Assembly: GCA_016191555.1 (NCBI GenBank)
Contig: JACPVX010000037.1
Span: 1 to 64,000 of the forward strand
Direction of reading: 5' to 3'
Source: Bacteroidota bacterium
Lineage (GTDB): Bacteria > Bacteroidota > Bacteroidia > Cytophagales > Cyclobacteriaceae
Length of the DNA stretch: 64,000 nucleotides
A model generated the notes under the pieces. The model made no database searches, was not told the DNA's origin, and saw only the letters and a list, made by a program, of their open reading frames with translations. Positions within the stretch are counted from its first letter, which is position 1. Each line of letters starts with the position of its first letter. Made by a program: the position numbers and the translations under genes. Of this stretch, positions 18,401 through 26,617 are shown piece by piece.

Positions 18401-20282
18401 CCGTGTAGGAAGTTGTTGATGACGGATTGGCGATGGCAACTGACTTTTCTGGATTTTGAAAAGTAAGGCCTGTAGTTGGCGACCATGTATAAGTAGCCGC
18501 ACCAGTAACGCTGATAGTAGATGTAGTTATGCCTGAGCAAATTGGCGAAGATACGTTGGTCAATGAGAGTGTTGGGATGGTAGCGGGAGATACAACCGTA
18601 ACAGGAACTGTCTTGGTTAAAGTACAGCCAGTGGTCGCATCGGTACCTGTTGCGGTATATGTGGTTGTCACCGTGGGTGCGGCAACAACACTGGCGCCTA
18701 AACCATCAGATGGTGTAAGCCCTGTAGTAGGTGTCCATGAGTAATTCAGTGAAATAGGCGCAGAAACATTTAGGGTTATGTTCGAGGTTGAGCAGATCGT
18801 TGCCGGATTACTTACAACCAACGGATTGGTTGCAGCACTAAACGTTGCATTCAAACCGGAGCCACCAGCAAATTGAATTAATTGAAATTCTACTGTAGAG
18901 GCTGGCCCTAAAAACCCGGTCCATACATTGGTGTGAGCGTCACAACAACCATTGGTATGCCCGAAGACTAATGTGCCATCGATGAAAAGTCGCAGATAGT
19001 CATCATGTGTGGGCACATCAATTTGATAGTAGCCGCAAGTGAAGTTGGTTCGCTTAAAACTAATTGAAATGTTGCTTGCTCCCACTGGGCATCCGCTATA
19101 GGCAGTACCACTGGAAGTATTGGCAGTGCTGGGAGCGGTGCCACTCGCCCAGCGGTTGGCCGTATTGAAGCTTAAGTTTGTTTCTGTATAAGTTCCTAAA
19201 TAGGTGTTGCTAGAAATAGGGAAAGCGGTTCCAGAATATATATAGTTGTTCCACTCAGTTGTTCCAAAGACACTCGGGTTACCAGAAGAAGCGTTGATGG
19301 TAAGATTCGATCCATTGTTTGCACTGACAATAGACCCATTTGAACTAACCACTCGAATACGATAGCCTGTGCCTGCTGGGGCGTTGCCAATGTTAGCACT
19401 AATAGAACCAGAGTTGGATGCTGTTACTGTGCCAAGATCAGTGGGTGCGGCAAAACTTCCACTGGCATCAGAAAGTTGCGCTGTGAAAATGTTGCTGGCG
19501 GGAGTATTCGGAAAACCGCAACTGTTCTGAACGGTATAGTTCACAGTAAATGCTTGTCCTTGGCAAAAGGATGTTGCTCCCCCAGTGATAGTAGGAGTGT
19601 TGATTCCAAGGGCATTAATCGTCAGAGCCGAGGCATTAGTCGGGCTGTTAATGGCTGGATTGGACGCTGCGATACGGATGCGGTAACCGGATCCGGTTAC
19701 AGTGGAAGTGGGTAGAGTAACAGAGATGCTACCGGAAGTTGTTGAGCTGACAGAACCTATTGTAACGGGGCTTGCAAACGACCCGGCTGAATTGGACAAT
19801 AGTGCAGTGAATGTATTGCCGGAAAGAAAAACACAGCTGTTGGTTAGTGTATAGTTAACGGTAAAAGAAGCACCGGCACAAAAAGTTGTTCCGGTAAAAG
19901 TAGGGGCATTCAATCCAAGCGCATTTATAGTTAGGTTTGTTCCATTGTTAATTCCTGTTACGGCAGGAGTAGAGCTTACGACCCTGATACGATATTGAGT
20001 GCCTCCAGCTTGTGTAGCAGGAATAATGGCTGTAATTGTTCCCGCAGAGGTGGATGTCAGGGTACCGATAGTGGTACGCGTAGTGAAGCTACCAGTAGGA
20101 TCAGAGAGCTCAGCCGTGAAAACGTTTCCGGATGTAAAGCTTCCAGAAATGGTGTATGGAACATTCACCGTTGCCCCTGCACAAAAGGGCGAACCAGAAA
20201 TCGCGGAAGTATTGATACTTTGAGAAAACGAGTTTAAGGCAATAACTAAACTCAAAAGAGCGAGGAGTGGGGAACGAAACAT
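15408..20282 (-). CDS. Giant type IX-secreted cell-surface protein with triplicated PA14-like module
   Basis: 1624-aa exported protein. Signal peptide residues 1-21 (LLALLSLVIALNSFSQ). About 22-330: three ~100-residue Ig-like repeats sharing SPFCAGATVNVPYT-type openings and YRIRVVSSTP..NNGTNLTINA-type ends. About 338-484, 657-794 and 970-1117: three copies of a ~145-residue module (W..Y, GYYTE, SISFKRTxFxCGYYQID, HDD, LFIDG, VWTGFLGP-STVEF) that resembles PA14-type carbohydrate-binding folds; copies 1 and 3 contain GCCDAHT. Ig-like SYSW/TYTVTG repeats lie between. About 1120-1440: filament-like strands with LWLGGTSNDW. Near 1442: the NALPVELTSF segment. From ~1544: a C-terminal sorting domain opening IKIFPNPN. 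It is probably secreted by the type IX system and attached to the cell surface as an adhesin or glycan binder. Confidence 0.9.
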   Translation of the reverse strand: MFRSPLLALLSLVIALNSFSQSINTSAISGSPFCAGATVNVPYTISGSFTSGNVFTAELSDPTGSFTTRTTIGTLTSTSAGTITAIIPATQAGGTQYRIRVVSSTPAVTGINNGTNLTINALGLNAPTFTGTTFCAGASFTVNYTLTNSCVFLSGNTFTALLSNSAGSFASPVTIGSVSSTTSGSISVTLPTSTVTGSGYRIRIAASNPAINSPTNASALTINALGINTPTITGGATSFCQGQAFTVNYTVQNSCGFPNTPASNIFTAQLSDASGSFAAPTDLGTVTASNSGSISANIGNAPAGTGYRIRVVSSNGSIVSANNGSNLTINASSGNPSVFGTTEWNNYIYSGTAFPISSNTYLGTYTETNLSFNTANRWASGTAPSTANTSSGTAYSGCPVGASNISISFKRTNFTCGYYQIDVPTHDDYLRLFIDGTLVFGHTNGCCDAHTNVWTGFLGPASTVEFQLIQFAGGSGLNATFSAATNPLVVSNPATICSTSNITLNVSAPISLNYSWTPTTGLTPSDGLGASVVAAPTVTTTYTATGTDATTGCTLTKTVPVTVVSPATIPTLSLTNVSSPICSGITTSTISVTGAATYTWSPTTGLTFQNPEKSVAIANPSSTTSYTVTGSTGCQTANINTTVTVQNVPVTPVPATDFGNGVWNAYCHNNTTLSNYYGYYTESGVSFNTTTKWGSSNGPTTTTGYVGCSFGSTNYSISFKRTNFTCGYYQIDIPFQDDFLTLLIDGVQVFQNNAYTPTLQSNIWTGFLGPTSTVEFRLVNNNGPGNLQVSITPSSNRPQTINSNITVCAGTNAALSATSAITGATYSWSVSPSDPTVTFAPSSTISNPFIQTTGATVGPTYTVTNTLTDAALTGCSVTKSLTLTVDPLPSTSVTPAAVTTSCPSAGITLTASGAANYTWSPSTGLSATSGFSVVATPTVTTTYTVVGSNNCSIGSATSTITVIPIPAYTTFPTGTWNVYGFNSQTLGTNYQGYYTENGSGPTGYSFNSTTRWTSGTAPSTANATNGNAWLGCTMSATNISMSAKRTGFACGMYQIDIPAHDDSFYLLINGVEVARHVGCCDAHTAVWTGVLNSNSTVELQMQQGAGGSYLAIGFTLIAQPAGTTLWLGGTSNDWFTASNWCNGIPTSTTDALIPVAGPQNMPVINNTAAVTRSLTINPAIPAVTGTITSPAIAAASLTSNSFNLDVNGNWTNNGTFTANAGSVSFVGSGSNSTISTNGTQSFNNLIINKTNGVTFSSGINQISGTMTFTNGVVTQNATLRILNGASVASVSNTSYVDGPVTKVGNSAFTFPLGRANLYRPISISAPAVATDSYTAQYFNVNPNGTYPNASRASTIDHVSGAEYWMLNQTSGTSSVNVTLSWGSNSGVVDNLSRLRVAAWNGSQWTDQGNGGTTGSFASGTIINSAPTSIFGPFTLSSTSPFSNALPVELTSFNCALTSSGFVSLTWTTASEKNSDYFELQRSDDSQTFKTIGRVKSAGTTILETNYSFEDKFSPIGYAYYRLKQVDFDGTATYSKPCSVEGASENNAIKIFPNPNTNGSAYINLNGSQCNGLSIINSVGQEVNCNYTIEPSRVVINTQWLAGGVYIVKIVINQKLTTLKLIVQK

Positions 20283-20305
20283 GTGAAGCGCTATAGATTA
20301 ATCTA

Positions 20306-20338
20306 CAAAGATACGGTTCGTTCCAAATGCTTAACCAA
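20306..20338 (-). promoter_or_regulatory. Bacteroidota-type promoter of the surface-protein gene
   Basis: Minus-strand TATCTTTG (20313-20306) matches TAnnTTTG, with TTG at 20338-20336 and a 22-base spacer. It lies 24 bases ahead of the start codon. Confidence 0.6.
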
Positions 20339-20469
20339 GGTTCAAGAAAAAAATGTAGGTCCAATTATACAATAACATTTCAATCGTTTGCAGCTTATAA
20401 AATGTCCATTATAAATAAAGTCGGTAAGCCCTAAACATGAACAAATCTTAGTTACTTGAACATACAAAA

Positions 20470-21453
20470 ATGAGTGAAGCATTAGATATACTAATCATAG
20501 GCGCTGGCCCCATTGGTTTAGCCTGCGGCATAGGAGCAAAGAAAGTCGGCCTAACATACCGTATTGTCGACAAGGGTGTGTTGGTGAACTCGCTGTATCA
20601 CTATCCCAACAATATGACGTTTTTCTCAACTTCCGAAAAGTTAGAGATTGGTGAGGTGCCGTTTATTTCAAACAATGCCAAGCCCACCCGATCAGAAGCG
20701 CTTGAGTATTACAGACGTGTTTGCACAAGCTGGAAACTGAATGTGCAACTCTACGAAAAAGTAGAAACCATAAATAAAGAAGACAACGCATTTAAAATTG
20801 TTACTTCGAAAAATCAATACTACACGCGCAAAGTCATTCTGGCATTGGGATTTTATGATCTTCCCTTTTTGTTGAACGTGCCAGGCGAAGATCTTCCGAA
20901 GGTGAAGCATTATTACGATGAGCCGCATCCATACTTCGCACAAAAGATTGTCGTTATTGGATCAGCCAACTCGGCCGTAGATGTGGCATTGGAAACGTGG
21001 CGAAAAGGTGCTGATGTAACGATGGTCATCCGCGAGCCTTCCATTGGAGAAAATGTAAAGTATTGGGCCCGCCCTGATATTGAAAACCGAATCAAAGAAG
21101 GGTCTATTAAAGCACACTTCAGTTCGGAAGTAGTGCGAATCCTTCCCACGCAAGTGGAAATAAAAACACCTACCGCAAATGTGGTGATTGAAAATGATTT
21201 TGTGCTGGCGATGACGGGCTACCAACCGCCATTTGATTTTATGAAAACGGCCGGAGTACAATTTGCAAACGATGAACACCACACACCCATCTACAATGAA
21301 CAAACCATGGAGTGCAATGTGCCGGGTATGTATTTGGCAGGGGTAGTTTGTGGAGGACTCAAAACCAACAAATGGTTTATTGAAAACTCACGCGTTCATG
21401 CGGAAATGATTATCCGACATATTAAAGAACAAGACTCAAAGGGAAAAAGATAA
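20470..21453 (+). CDS. YpdA-family flavoprotein (putative bacillithiol disulfide reductase)
   Basis: 327-aa FAD/NAD(P)-dependent oxidoreductase. The FAD motif ILIIGAGPIGLACG is at residues 7-20 and a second dinucleotide motif KIVVIGSANSAVD near 158. The family-specific NSLYHYPNNMTFFSTSEKLEIG follows near 41-62. YpdA reduces oxidised bacillithiol with NADPH in Firmicutes and related proteins occur widely in Bacteroidota. No CxxC redox motif is seen, consistent with YpdA rather than thioredoxin reductase. The gene is isolated, with its 3' end overlapping the convergent TonB receptor by 18 bases. Confidence 0.9.
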   Translation: MSEALDILIIGAGPIGLACGIGAKKVGLTYRIVDKGVLVNSLYHYPNNMTFFSTSEKLEIGEVPFISNNAKPTRSEALEYYRRVCTSWKLNVQLYEKVETINKEDNAFKIVTSKNQYYTRKVILALGFYDLPFLLNVPGEDLPKVKHYYDEPHPYFAQKIVVIGSANSAVDVALETWRKGADVTMVIREPSIGENVKYWARPDIENRIKEGSIKAHFSSEVVRILPTQVEIKTPTANVVIENDFVLAMTGYQPPFDFMKTAGVQFANDEHHTPIYNEQTMECNVPGMYLAGVVCGGLKTNKWFIENSRVHAEMIIRHIKEQDSKGKR

Positions 21454-23454
21454 TCCCACGAAATAATTGCGCTTCGCGGCAGCATTGAAAAACCGATTTC
21501 CGGCAGCGTTCAAATCATTTCCCAAACTGTAGTTTTGGTCGAGCAAATTATCGGCACCTACCCAAATGTTGATGCGTTGTTTGCCCGCAATGCTTGTTGA
21601 GTAGTCAAGCTTTGTGCCAAGCAACAGATAGTCAGAAGCATAATTCGCATTCGAATCATTGAGTGGAATTCGATCGGTGTAATGAAGAGTGCCGTGAAAA
21701 GTAAATGATTTTCCTAAGCCCAAGTCAACGCCTCCGGTGAAAATAGTAGGAGGAACCCCAGTCAACTGTTTTCCTGAAAAATCGACACCATTTTTATTGT
21801 AACGCCTAAACCGATATTCATTCCATGTAAAACCGCTCCACCATTTCATTGAGCGAATCAACGACTGTCGATTTGAAAACGGAGTCCATGCGAGTGTAAC
21901 TTCAGCTCCCTTTTGATCGGTGCTGCCGGAGTTGATAAAATAGTCGGCATTGTTGAGCCGCTGCACAACAATGGTTTGATCAAGCGCAAAATAGTAGAGA
22001 GCAACTTCGTACGAAAAGCGTCCGGAACTTCCTTTAGCACCTACTTCATAGTTCAATCCGGTTTCTGCCTGAAGCGAATCGTTGAAGTTGTTTGTGGAGG
22101 GACGAACTTCTGCAGCAGTAGGAGGTGAGAACCCTTTGCTGACTGATCCATAAGCGGATAAATGTCTATTCCATTTTTTTAAGATTGCCAAGCGTGGTGA
22201 AAAAGCAGGATTAAATCCTCGTTGTTGTTGGATGTTTGGTTGAATTGAAAGCCGATTGAATTTGTAATCGATAAAGGAATAGCTCGAACCAACCGTAATC
22301 GAATAATTCTTGGGCAGCTCTATTTCCACTTGACTAAATCCAATCAACAATCGCGAGTCGATTTCATCTTCCGCTTGCAAGTTGCCGCTGTTGCCCTGCA
22401 CATTGTCATAGTTGCGAATGGGCGAGTGAAAAAATTGTGCCTCTCCGCCAAATGTCAATTTACCTTTGATGGAACCGGTGCTGAAACTGTAATGAGTTTC
22501 AACGCGACCTCCCGCGTTCTCTTCTTTCCGTATTTCGTAATTGAGAAAAGTAGGATTCACAAAATCCGTAAAAGATCTATATGCACCAATTTGTATTGAC
22601 CATTGATCATTCCATTGATGATCATAAGATAGACCACCAAAAAAAGTTTTGTTGTAGACAGCTGCTTTATTGCTTGCCGCATTGGCTCGCGCTTGCGCGG
22701 GATTGGCTTCGAATTGCACTTGCGTGAGACCGCCCGGAGTTTGATAAAACAAATCAGTGTAAAACAAACTAGATGAAAGCACTCCGTGATCTCCAATAGC
22801 ATGTTGTAATTGCAATGAAAACGCATTGCGGTTGATGCTACTGTTCTGTCGGTAGCCTTCGCTTTGTTGATGCGCATAGGTAAAAGCTACTTTGGTTTTG
22901 TCGATAGAGCCTTGTGCCACCGCCTGCAAGTTGAACAAGCCATAACTTCCGCTGGTAGAGCGGATAGAAACCTGATTTTCCTTTCCTGACCATCCGTTCA
23001 GCAAAATCACACCACCCGTGCCGGCTCCATACAAACTGCCGGAAGGCCCTTTGAGGATTTCAATTTTTTTGATGGATGCATTGTCCAACAAATTGAGATA
23101 TGTGTTGCCACCGCCATCGGTGAGGGGCAAACCGTTCCAGTAGAATTTAACATTGCGAATGCCGAAGGGTGCTCGTAGCGAGCTTCCGCGAATGGCTATG
23201 CGGTAACTGCCGGGAGAACGTTCTTCCATACGCACACCGGCAATGGTATTGAAAGCACTTACCAATGATTGGTTGTTGAATCGCTGAAGTTGTATACTAT
23301 CTACTACTGCAATAGACGCAGGCACGAGTGTGACAGACTTATTAGCCGCGTAGCTTTTAACAATCACTTCCGAAAGTAGCCGCGTTGAATCAAATGATTG
23401 AGAGAATGCAGACCATCCGCTGAGAGTGAAACAAAGTAAATAGAGCCACCGCAT
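21436..23454 (-). CDS. TonB-dependent outer-membrane receptor
   Basis: 672-aa outer-membrane protein with signal peptide (YLLCFTLSGWSAFSQ, cleaved near 19). The plug domain spans about 25-165, with IRGSSLRAPFGIRNVKFYWNG and KKIEILKGPSGSLYGAGTGGVILL. The rest is a 22-strand-type barrel ending in FVGLSFSL, with terminal aromatic F. It lacks the N-terminal carboxypeptidase-like extension common in SusC proteins, so it is closer to siderophore, cobalamin or metal receptors; a VVDS-like TonB-box candidate (EVIVKSY near 30) is visible. It is immediately downstream of ispH, with start and stop overlapping (TAATG). No substrate can be assigned. Confidence 0.92.
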   Translation of the reverse strand: MRWLYLLCFTLSGWSAFSQSFDSTRLLSEVIVKSYAANKSVTLVPASIAVVDSIQLQRFNNQSLVSAFNTIAGVRMEERSPGSYRIAIRGSSLRAPFGIRNVKFYWNGLPLTDGGGNTYLNLLDNASIKKIEILKGPSGSLYGAGTGGVILLNGWSGKENQVSIRSTSGSYGLFNLQAVAQGSIDKTKVAFTYAHQQSEGYRQNSSINRNAFSLQLQHAIGDHGVLSSSLFYTDLFYQTPGGLTQVQFEANPAQARANAASNKAAVYNKTFFGGLSYDHQWNDQWSIQIGAYRSFTDFVNPTFLNYEIRKEENAGGRVETHYSFSTGSIKGKLTFGGEAQFFHSPIRNYDNVQGNSGNLQAEDEIDSRLLIGFSQVEIELPKNYSITVGSSYSFIDYKFNRLSIQPNIQQQRGFNPAFSPRLAILKKWNRHLSAYGSVSKGFSPPTAAEVRPSTNNFNDSLQAETGLNYEVGAKGSSGRFSYEVALYYFALDQTIVVQRLNNADYFINSGSTDQKGAEVTLAWTPFSNRQSLIRSMKWWSGFTWNEYRFRRYNKNGVDFSGKQLTGVPPTIFTGGVDLGLGKSFTFHGTLHYTDRIPLNDSNANYASDYLLLGTKLDYSTSIAGKQRINIWVGADNLLDQNYSLGNDLNAAGNRFFNAAAKRNYFVGLSFSL

Positions 23455-24566
23455 TAGTATTCGGCCAATACTTCGTCCAGACTTTTTGCGCTATCAAAAT
23501 AACTAACCAGTTTCAGCATCACCTCATCAACCAATGTATCCGGACAAGAAGCGCCACTCGTAAGAATTATTTTTAACGGAGATTTTTCCGGAAGGAATTG
23601 ATAGGTGGTGAGAAGCTCTTTGCGAGCATAATTGAAATGCTGAATTTGTTCTCGAGATTTAATTTCCTCTGCCGAATGAATGAAATACGTTTTAAACTGG
23701 CGCTCGCACAGCTCTACAATATGCGATGTGTTTGAGCTGTTGTAGCCACCGACTACAATTGCCAGATCCGCATCAGTCTTCAACAACTCATACGTGGCAT
23801 CTTGGTTGTCATTGGTAGCGTAGCAAAGCGTGTCGCGCGTGTCGGCAAAATGATTTTTGATTTCACTTTCTCCATAGCGAGTGATCATAATTTGTTTGAA
23901 GAAATCGGCAATGGCTTGTGTCTCGGTGGCCAGCATTGTAGTTTGGTTTACTACACCAACACGCTGCAAGTGAATAGCCGGATCAAAACCATCAGAAAAC
24001 TTTCCTCGGAATTCTTCAAAAAACCCATCGCTGGTTTTGCTACCGGCAATGTAGTTACTTAACCGAATGGCATCATCCATGTCGCGCACAATCACCGAGT
24101 GCCCCTGCCCGGCACTGTGTGAAAATGTAGCGCGTGTTTCTTCGTGCTTGGGTTTGCCATGAATGATGACTGTATAATTTTCCTGACCTAATTTTTCCGC
24201 CCGATTCCAGACCTTCTCTACAAAAGGACAAGTGGTGTTGTACTTCTGCACATCGACACCTTTATCGATCAGCAGTTTTTCAATTTCAAGCGTAGTGCCA
24301 AATGCGGGGATTATAACCACATCACCGGCATGGACGTCTTCCCAAGGAATAAAGTGCGAGCCATCTGTATCCATAATGAAGCGAATGCCCCTGCTTTGTA
24401 AGTCTTTGTTTACTTCCTGATTGTGGATCATCTGACTAAGCAGATATACATTCTTGTCTGGATTCTCTTCCAGCGCCCGATAGCTGATCTCGATGGCGTT
24501 TTCGACCCCATAGCAAAAACCAAAATGACGCGCGATAAAAAATTGAACAGGGCCAAAATCCAACAA
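23454..24566 (-). CDS. ispH: 4-hydroxy-3-methylbut-2-enyl diphosphate reductase (IspH), N-terminus probably longer
   Basis: Iron-sulphur enzyme of the non-mevalonate pathway that reduces HMBPP to isopentenyl and dimethylallyl diphosphate. The [4Fe-4S] cysteines are in HFGFCYGVENA, in NTTCPFVEKVW and in TSGASCPDT near residue 330; conserved HGKPKHEETRATFSH is visible. From the TTG at 24566 the product is 370 aa. In the same frame, 34 more codons upstream without a stop encode FDIPTYYRSSITGRVKEARR and further residues up to DFSPAL, which matches the usual Bacteroidota N-terminus, yet no ATG/GTG/TTG lies there. Initiation at ATC (24671-24669) after AAAGAAACGG is possible. The true start remains unresolved. 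The TonB receptor is translationally coupled downstream. Confidence 0.95.
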   Translation of the reverse strand: MLDFGPVQFFIARHFGFCYGVENAIEISYRALEENPDKNVYLLSQMIHNQEVNKDLQSRGIRFIMDTDGSHFIPWEDVHAGDVVIIPAFGTTLEIEKLLIDKGVDVQKYNTTCPFVEKVWNRAEKLGQENYTVIIHGKPKHEETRATFSHSAGQGHSVIVRDMDDAIRLSNYIAGSKTSDGFFEEFRGKFSDGFDPAIHLQRVGVVNQTTMLATETQAIADFFKQIMITRYGESEIKNHFADTRDTLCYATNDNQDATYELLKTDADLAIVVGGYNSSNTSHIVELCERQFKTYFIHSAEEIKSREQIQHFNYARKELLTTYQFLPEKSPLKIILTSGASCPDTLVDEVMLKLVSYFDSAKSLDEVLAEY

Positions 24567-24696
24567 AGCGGGAGAGAAGTCTTGCTTACGCAGATCTTTT
24601 TTTCTGCGCGCTTCTTTTACCCTGCCGGTGATGGAAGAGCGGTAATAGGTAGGTATGTCGAACTTTTTGATAACCGTTTCTTTTTAAAACAACATT

Positions 24697-24704
24697 CAAA
24701 AGTA
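24697..24704 (-). promoter_or_regulatory. Candidate -7 element for ispH
   Basis: TACTTTTG on the minus strand matches TAnnTTTG. It would place the transcription start near 24690, just before the AAAGAAACGG sequence and the candidate non-standard start at 24671. No clear -33 element is present. Confidence 0.35.
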
Positions 24705-24723
24705 GTTTGTTTGGATGGGTATA

Positions 24724-24757
24724 AAAAAGCCCCGCATTTCTGCGAGGCTCTTTTTTT
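24724..24757 (-). terminator. Rho-independent terminator after the 57-aa gene
   Basis: Minus-strand hairpin AGCCTCGCA / TGCGGGGCT (one mismatch) flanked by A- and T-rich runs. It overlaps the stop of the 57-aa gene and precedes the ispH promoter. Confidence 0.75.
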
Positions 24758-24929
24758 ATGCTGCCTTACTCAGCTTGTCTTCTTTGATCTTGGCCGTTCG
24801 CACCTCTTTCGACTCGAGGTCATAGGATTTCACCTGAATCCAATTGTTTTTAATGTACTTCAATACCTCCATCACTTTTCCGTCAATCTTGCTACGAACT
24901 CGTTCGCCTTTCTTAAATAACCTTCTCAT
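24756..24929 (-). CDS. Small conserved-looking basic protein (57 aa)
   Basis: A complete frame from ATG at 24929 to TAA at 24758-24756. The product is basic and beta-rich: RRLFKKGERVRSKIDGKV, then EVLKYIKNNWIQVKSYD and a C-terminal KIKEDKLSKAA. The opening GERVRSKIDGKVMEVLKY resembles small DUF2158/KOW-like SH3-type barrels that begin with a GD/GExV segment, but I do not firmly recognise it. It ends in a strong terminator, and the same-direction HtrA gene ends in view 18 bases further upstream (24947), so it is probably the last gene of that transcript. Confidence 0.7.
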   Translation of the reverse strand: MRRLFKKGERVRSKIDGKVMEVLKYIKNNWIQVKSYDLESKEVRTAKIKEDKLSKAA

Positions 24930-24946
24930 AATTAAGCTGGTTTAGT

Positions 24947-26458
24947 TTACATTCTCAGTGCATATATATACTCCCGCAGATAGTCAGGGTAAACACCTTC
25001 AAAAGTGATCAAATCACCCGACTTTTTCTTTTTCAAGATAGCATTCACTTCGCTCACCGATTTTACCACTACGTTATCAATTCGTGTAATAATAAACCCC
25101 TCGCGCATATCAGTGTATTTTCCGACTTTACCGTTTTCCAATGACTTTACTTTCACGCCATTTTCCAAATCAAGTCGGCTTAAAGCCTTACTGTTAATAT
25201 CTTCTAATTGCAACCCCAACATTGCTACACCTTCTCGCTCTTCCCGCTTGACGGTTCCCACTTTTCCTTCTTTATTTTTTAGCACCACCGGCACAATGAC
25301 AGATTTCCCTTTCCGGTCAATTGTCATCGAAATTTTATCGCCCGGTCTTTTACGACCAATGTATTCGATCAGCGCGCTGCTGGATTTAATAGGCGTTTCA
25401 TCAATTTTTACCACCACATCGCCTTCTTTCACACCGGCATCTTTAGCGGCACTCTTGCCTTCTTCGGCAAAGCCTGAGATATAAGCACCTTCATTCACCG
25501 AAAGGTCAAATTCTTTTTTAAGATCGCTGGTAACATTACCCACCTGTACGCCTAACCACCCGCGTTGCACGGTGCCAAACGCCAGCAAGTCTTCCACAAT
25601 TTTACTGACGATGTTGGAAGGCACAGCAAAACCATAACCTGCATACGAACCGGTGTTGCTGGCAATGGCGGTATTGATTCCCAGAAGACCACCGTCCAAA
25701 TTCACTAAGGCACCACCACTGTTTCCTGGATTGATAGCCGCATCGGTTTGAATGAAAGACTCAATGGCGCTGCTGGCTTGCTGCCCGTTCTGTACTGCAG
25801 GATTATTGGAATTGATAATGTTAATATTTCTTCCCTTCGCACTGATGATTCCCGCAGTGACCGTGCTGTTCAAGTTGAAAGGATTTCCGACCGCCAACAC
25901 CCACTCACCCACACGTGATTTATCCGAATCTACGAAGGAAAGAAAAGGTAGGTCTTTTTGATTTACTTTAATAACAGCCAAGTCTGTATCAGGATCTGTG
26001 CCGATTACTTCAGCTTTAAAAGAACGGTTGTCGCTAAGGGTAACTTCTACGATATCGGCATCTTTTACCACGTGATTGTTCGTTACGATATAGCCATCTG
26101 CATTGATGATTACACCGGAGCCTGTACTTTGTGACGGCCCTCTTTCCGCGGGGCCGTTCGGCCCGAAGAAAAAGCGGAAGGGATCATCGGCATTGCGCTC
26201 ACGCGCTATGGCATTGCCTGTTTGCGATGATTTAATGTGAACAACTGCCTGAGTTACTTTTTCGGCTGTGCCCGCGAAGTCCAAGGCAACGGCTTCGCCC
26301 TTTTCATTCATGCGATATGCCACTTGCGAAGTCGGCAATCCGCTCACGTGTTCTATTTTTACATTTTGCCCGGATTGATTACCGAGCCAGTAGTTGGCTG
26401 CCAAGGTAATGAAGCTTCCCAAAATAGCAGCCAGTAATAATGAACTGAATCGTTTCAT
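24947..26458 (-). CDS. HtrA/DegQ-family periplasmic serine protease
   Basis: 503-aa trypsin-like protease/chaperone for envelope quality control. A single N-terminal hydrophobic segment (LLLAAILGSFITLAANYWLG) is a signal or anchor. The catalytic triad is visible: His in VTNNHVV near residue 128, Asp in DPDTDLAVIKV near 158 and Ser in NPGNSGGALVN near 243. Two PDZ domains follow: one from ~295 (GWLGVQVGNV) and a second, shorter one from ~405 to the end (MLGLQLEDINSK). The length matches the Bacteroidota Do-like family. It is followed by the 57-aa gene on the same strand. The upstream region lacks a perfect TAnnTTTG element. Confidence 0.95.
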   Translation of the reverse strand: MKRFSSLLLAAILGSFITLAANYWLGNQSGQNVKIEHVSGLPTSQVAYRMNEKGEAVALDFAGTAEKVTQAVVHIKSSQTGNAIARERNADDPFRFFFGPNGPAERGPSQSTGSGVIINADGYIVTNNHVVKDADIVEVTLSDNRSFKAEVIGTDPDTDLAVIKVNQKDLPFLSFVDSDKSRVGEWVLAVGNPFNLNSTVTAGIISAKGRNINIINSNNPAVQNGQQASSAIESFIQTDAAINPGNSGGALVNLDGGLLGINTAIASNTGSYAGYGFAVPSNIVSKIVEDLLAFGTVQRGWLGVQVGNVTSDLKKEFDLSVNEGAYISGFAEEGKSAAKDAGVKEGDVVVKIDETPIKSSSALIEYIGRKRPGDKISMTIDRKGKSVIVPVVLKNKEGKVGTVKREEREGVAMLGLQLEDINSKALSRLDLENGVKVKSLENGKVGKYTDMREGFIITRIDNVVVKSVSEVNAILKKKKSGDLITFEGVYPDYLREYIYALRM

Positions 26459-26617
26459 AAGTACTGTAGATTTTTAGATTGATAATTTTTCCGCGAAGAG
26501 AGATGATCCTCTCGATTAAAAAGTTGAATGAATTTCAAATTTTTTTCACATAGCCGAAAGCTCCTTTCTTTACAGATAGACTAACAACGTTCGCACGTTT
26601 AAAAAAGTTTAGTAAAA

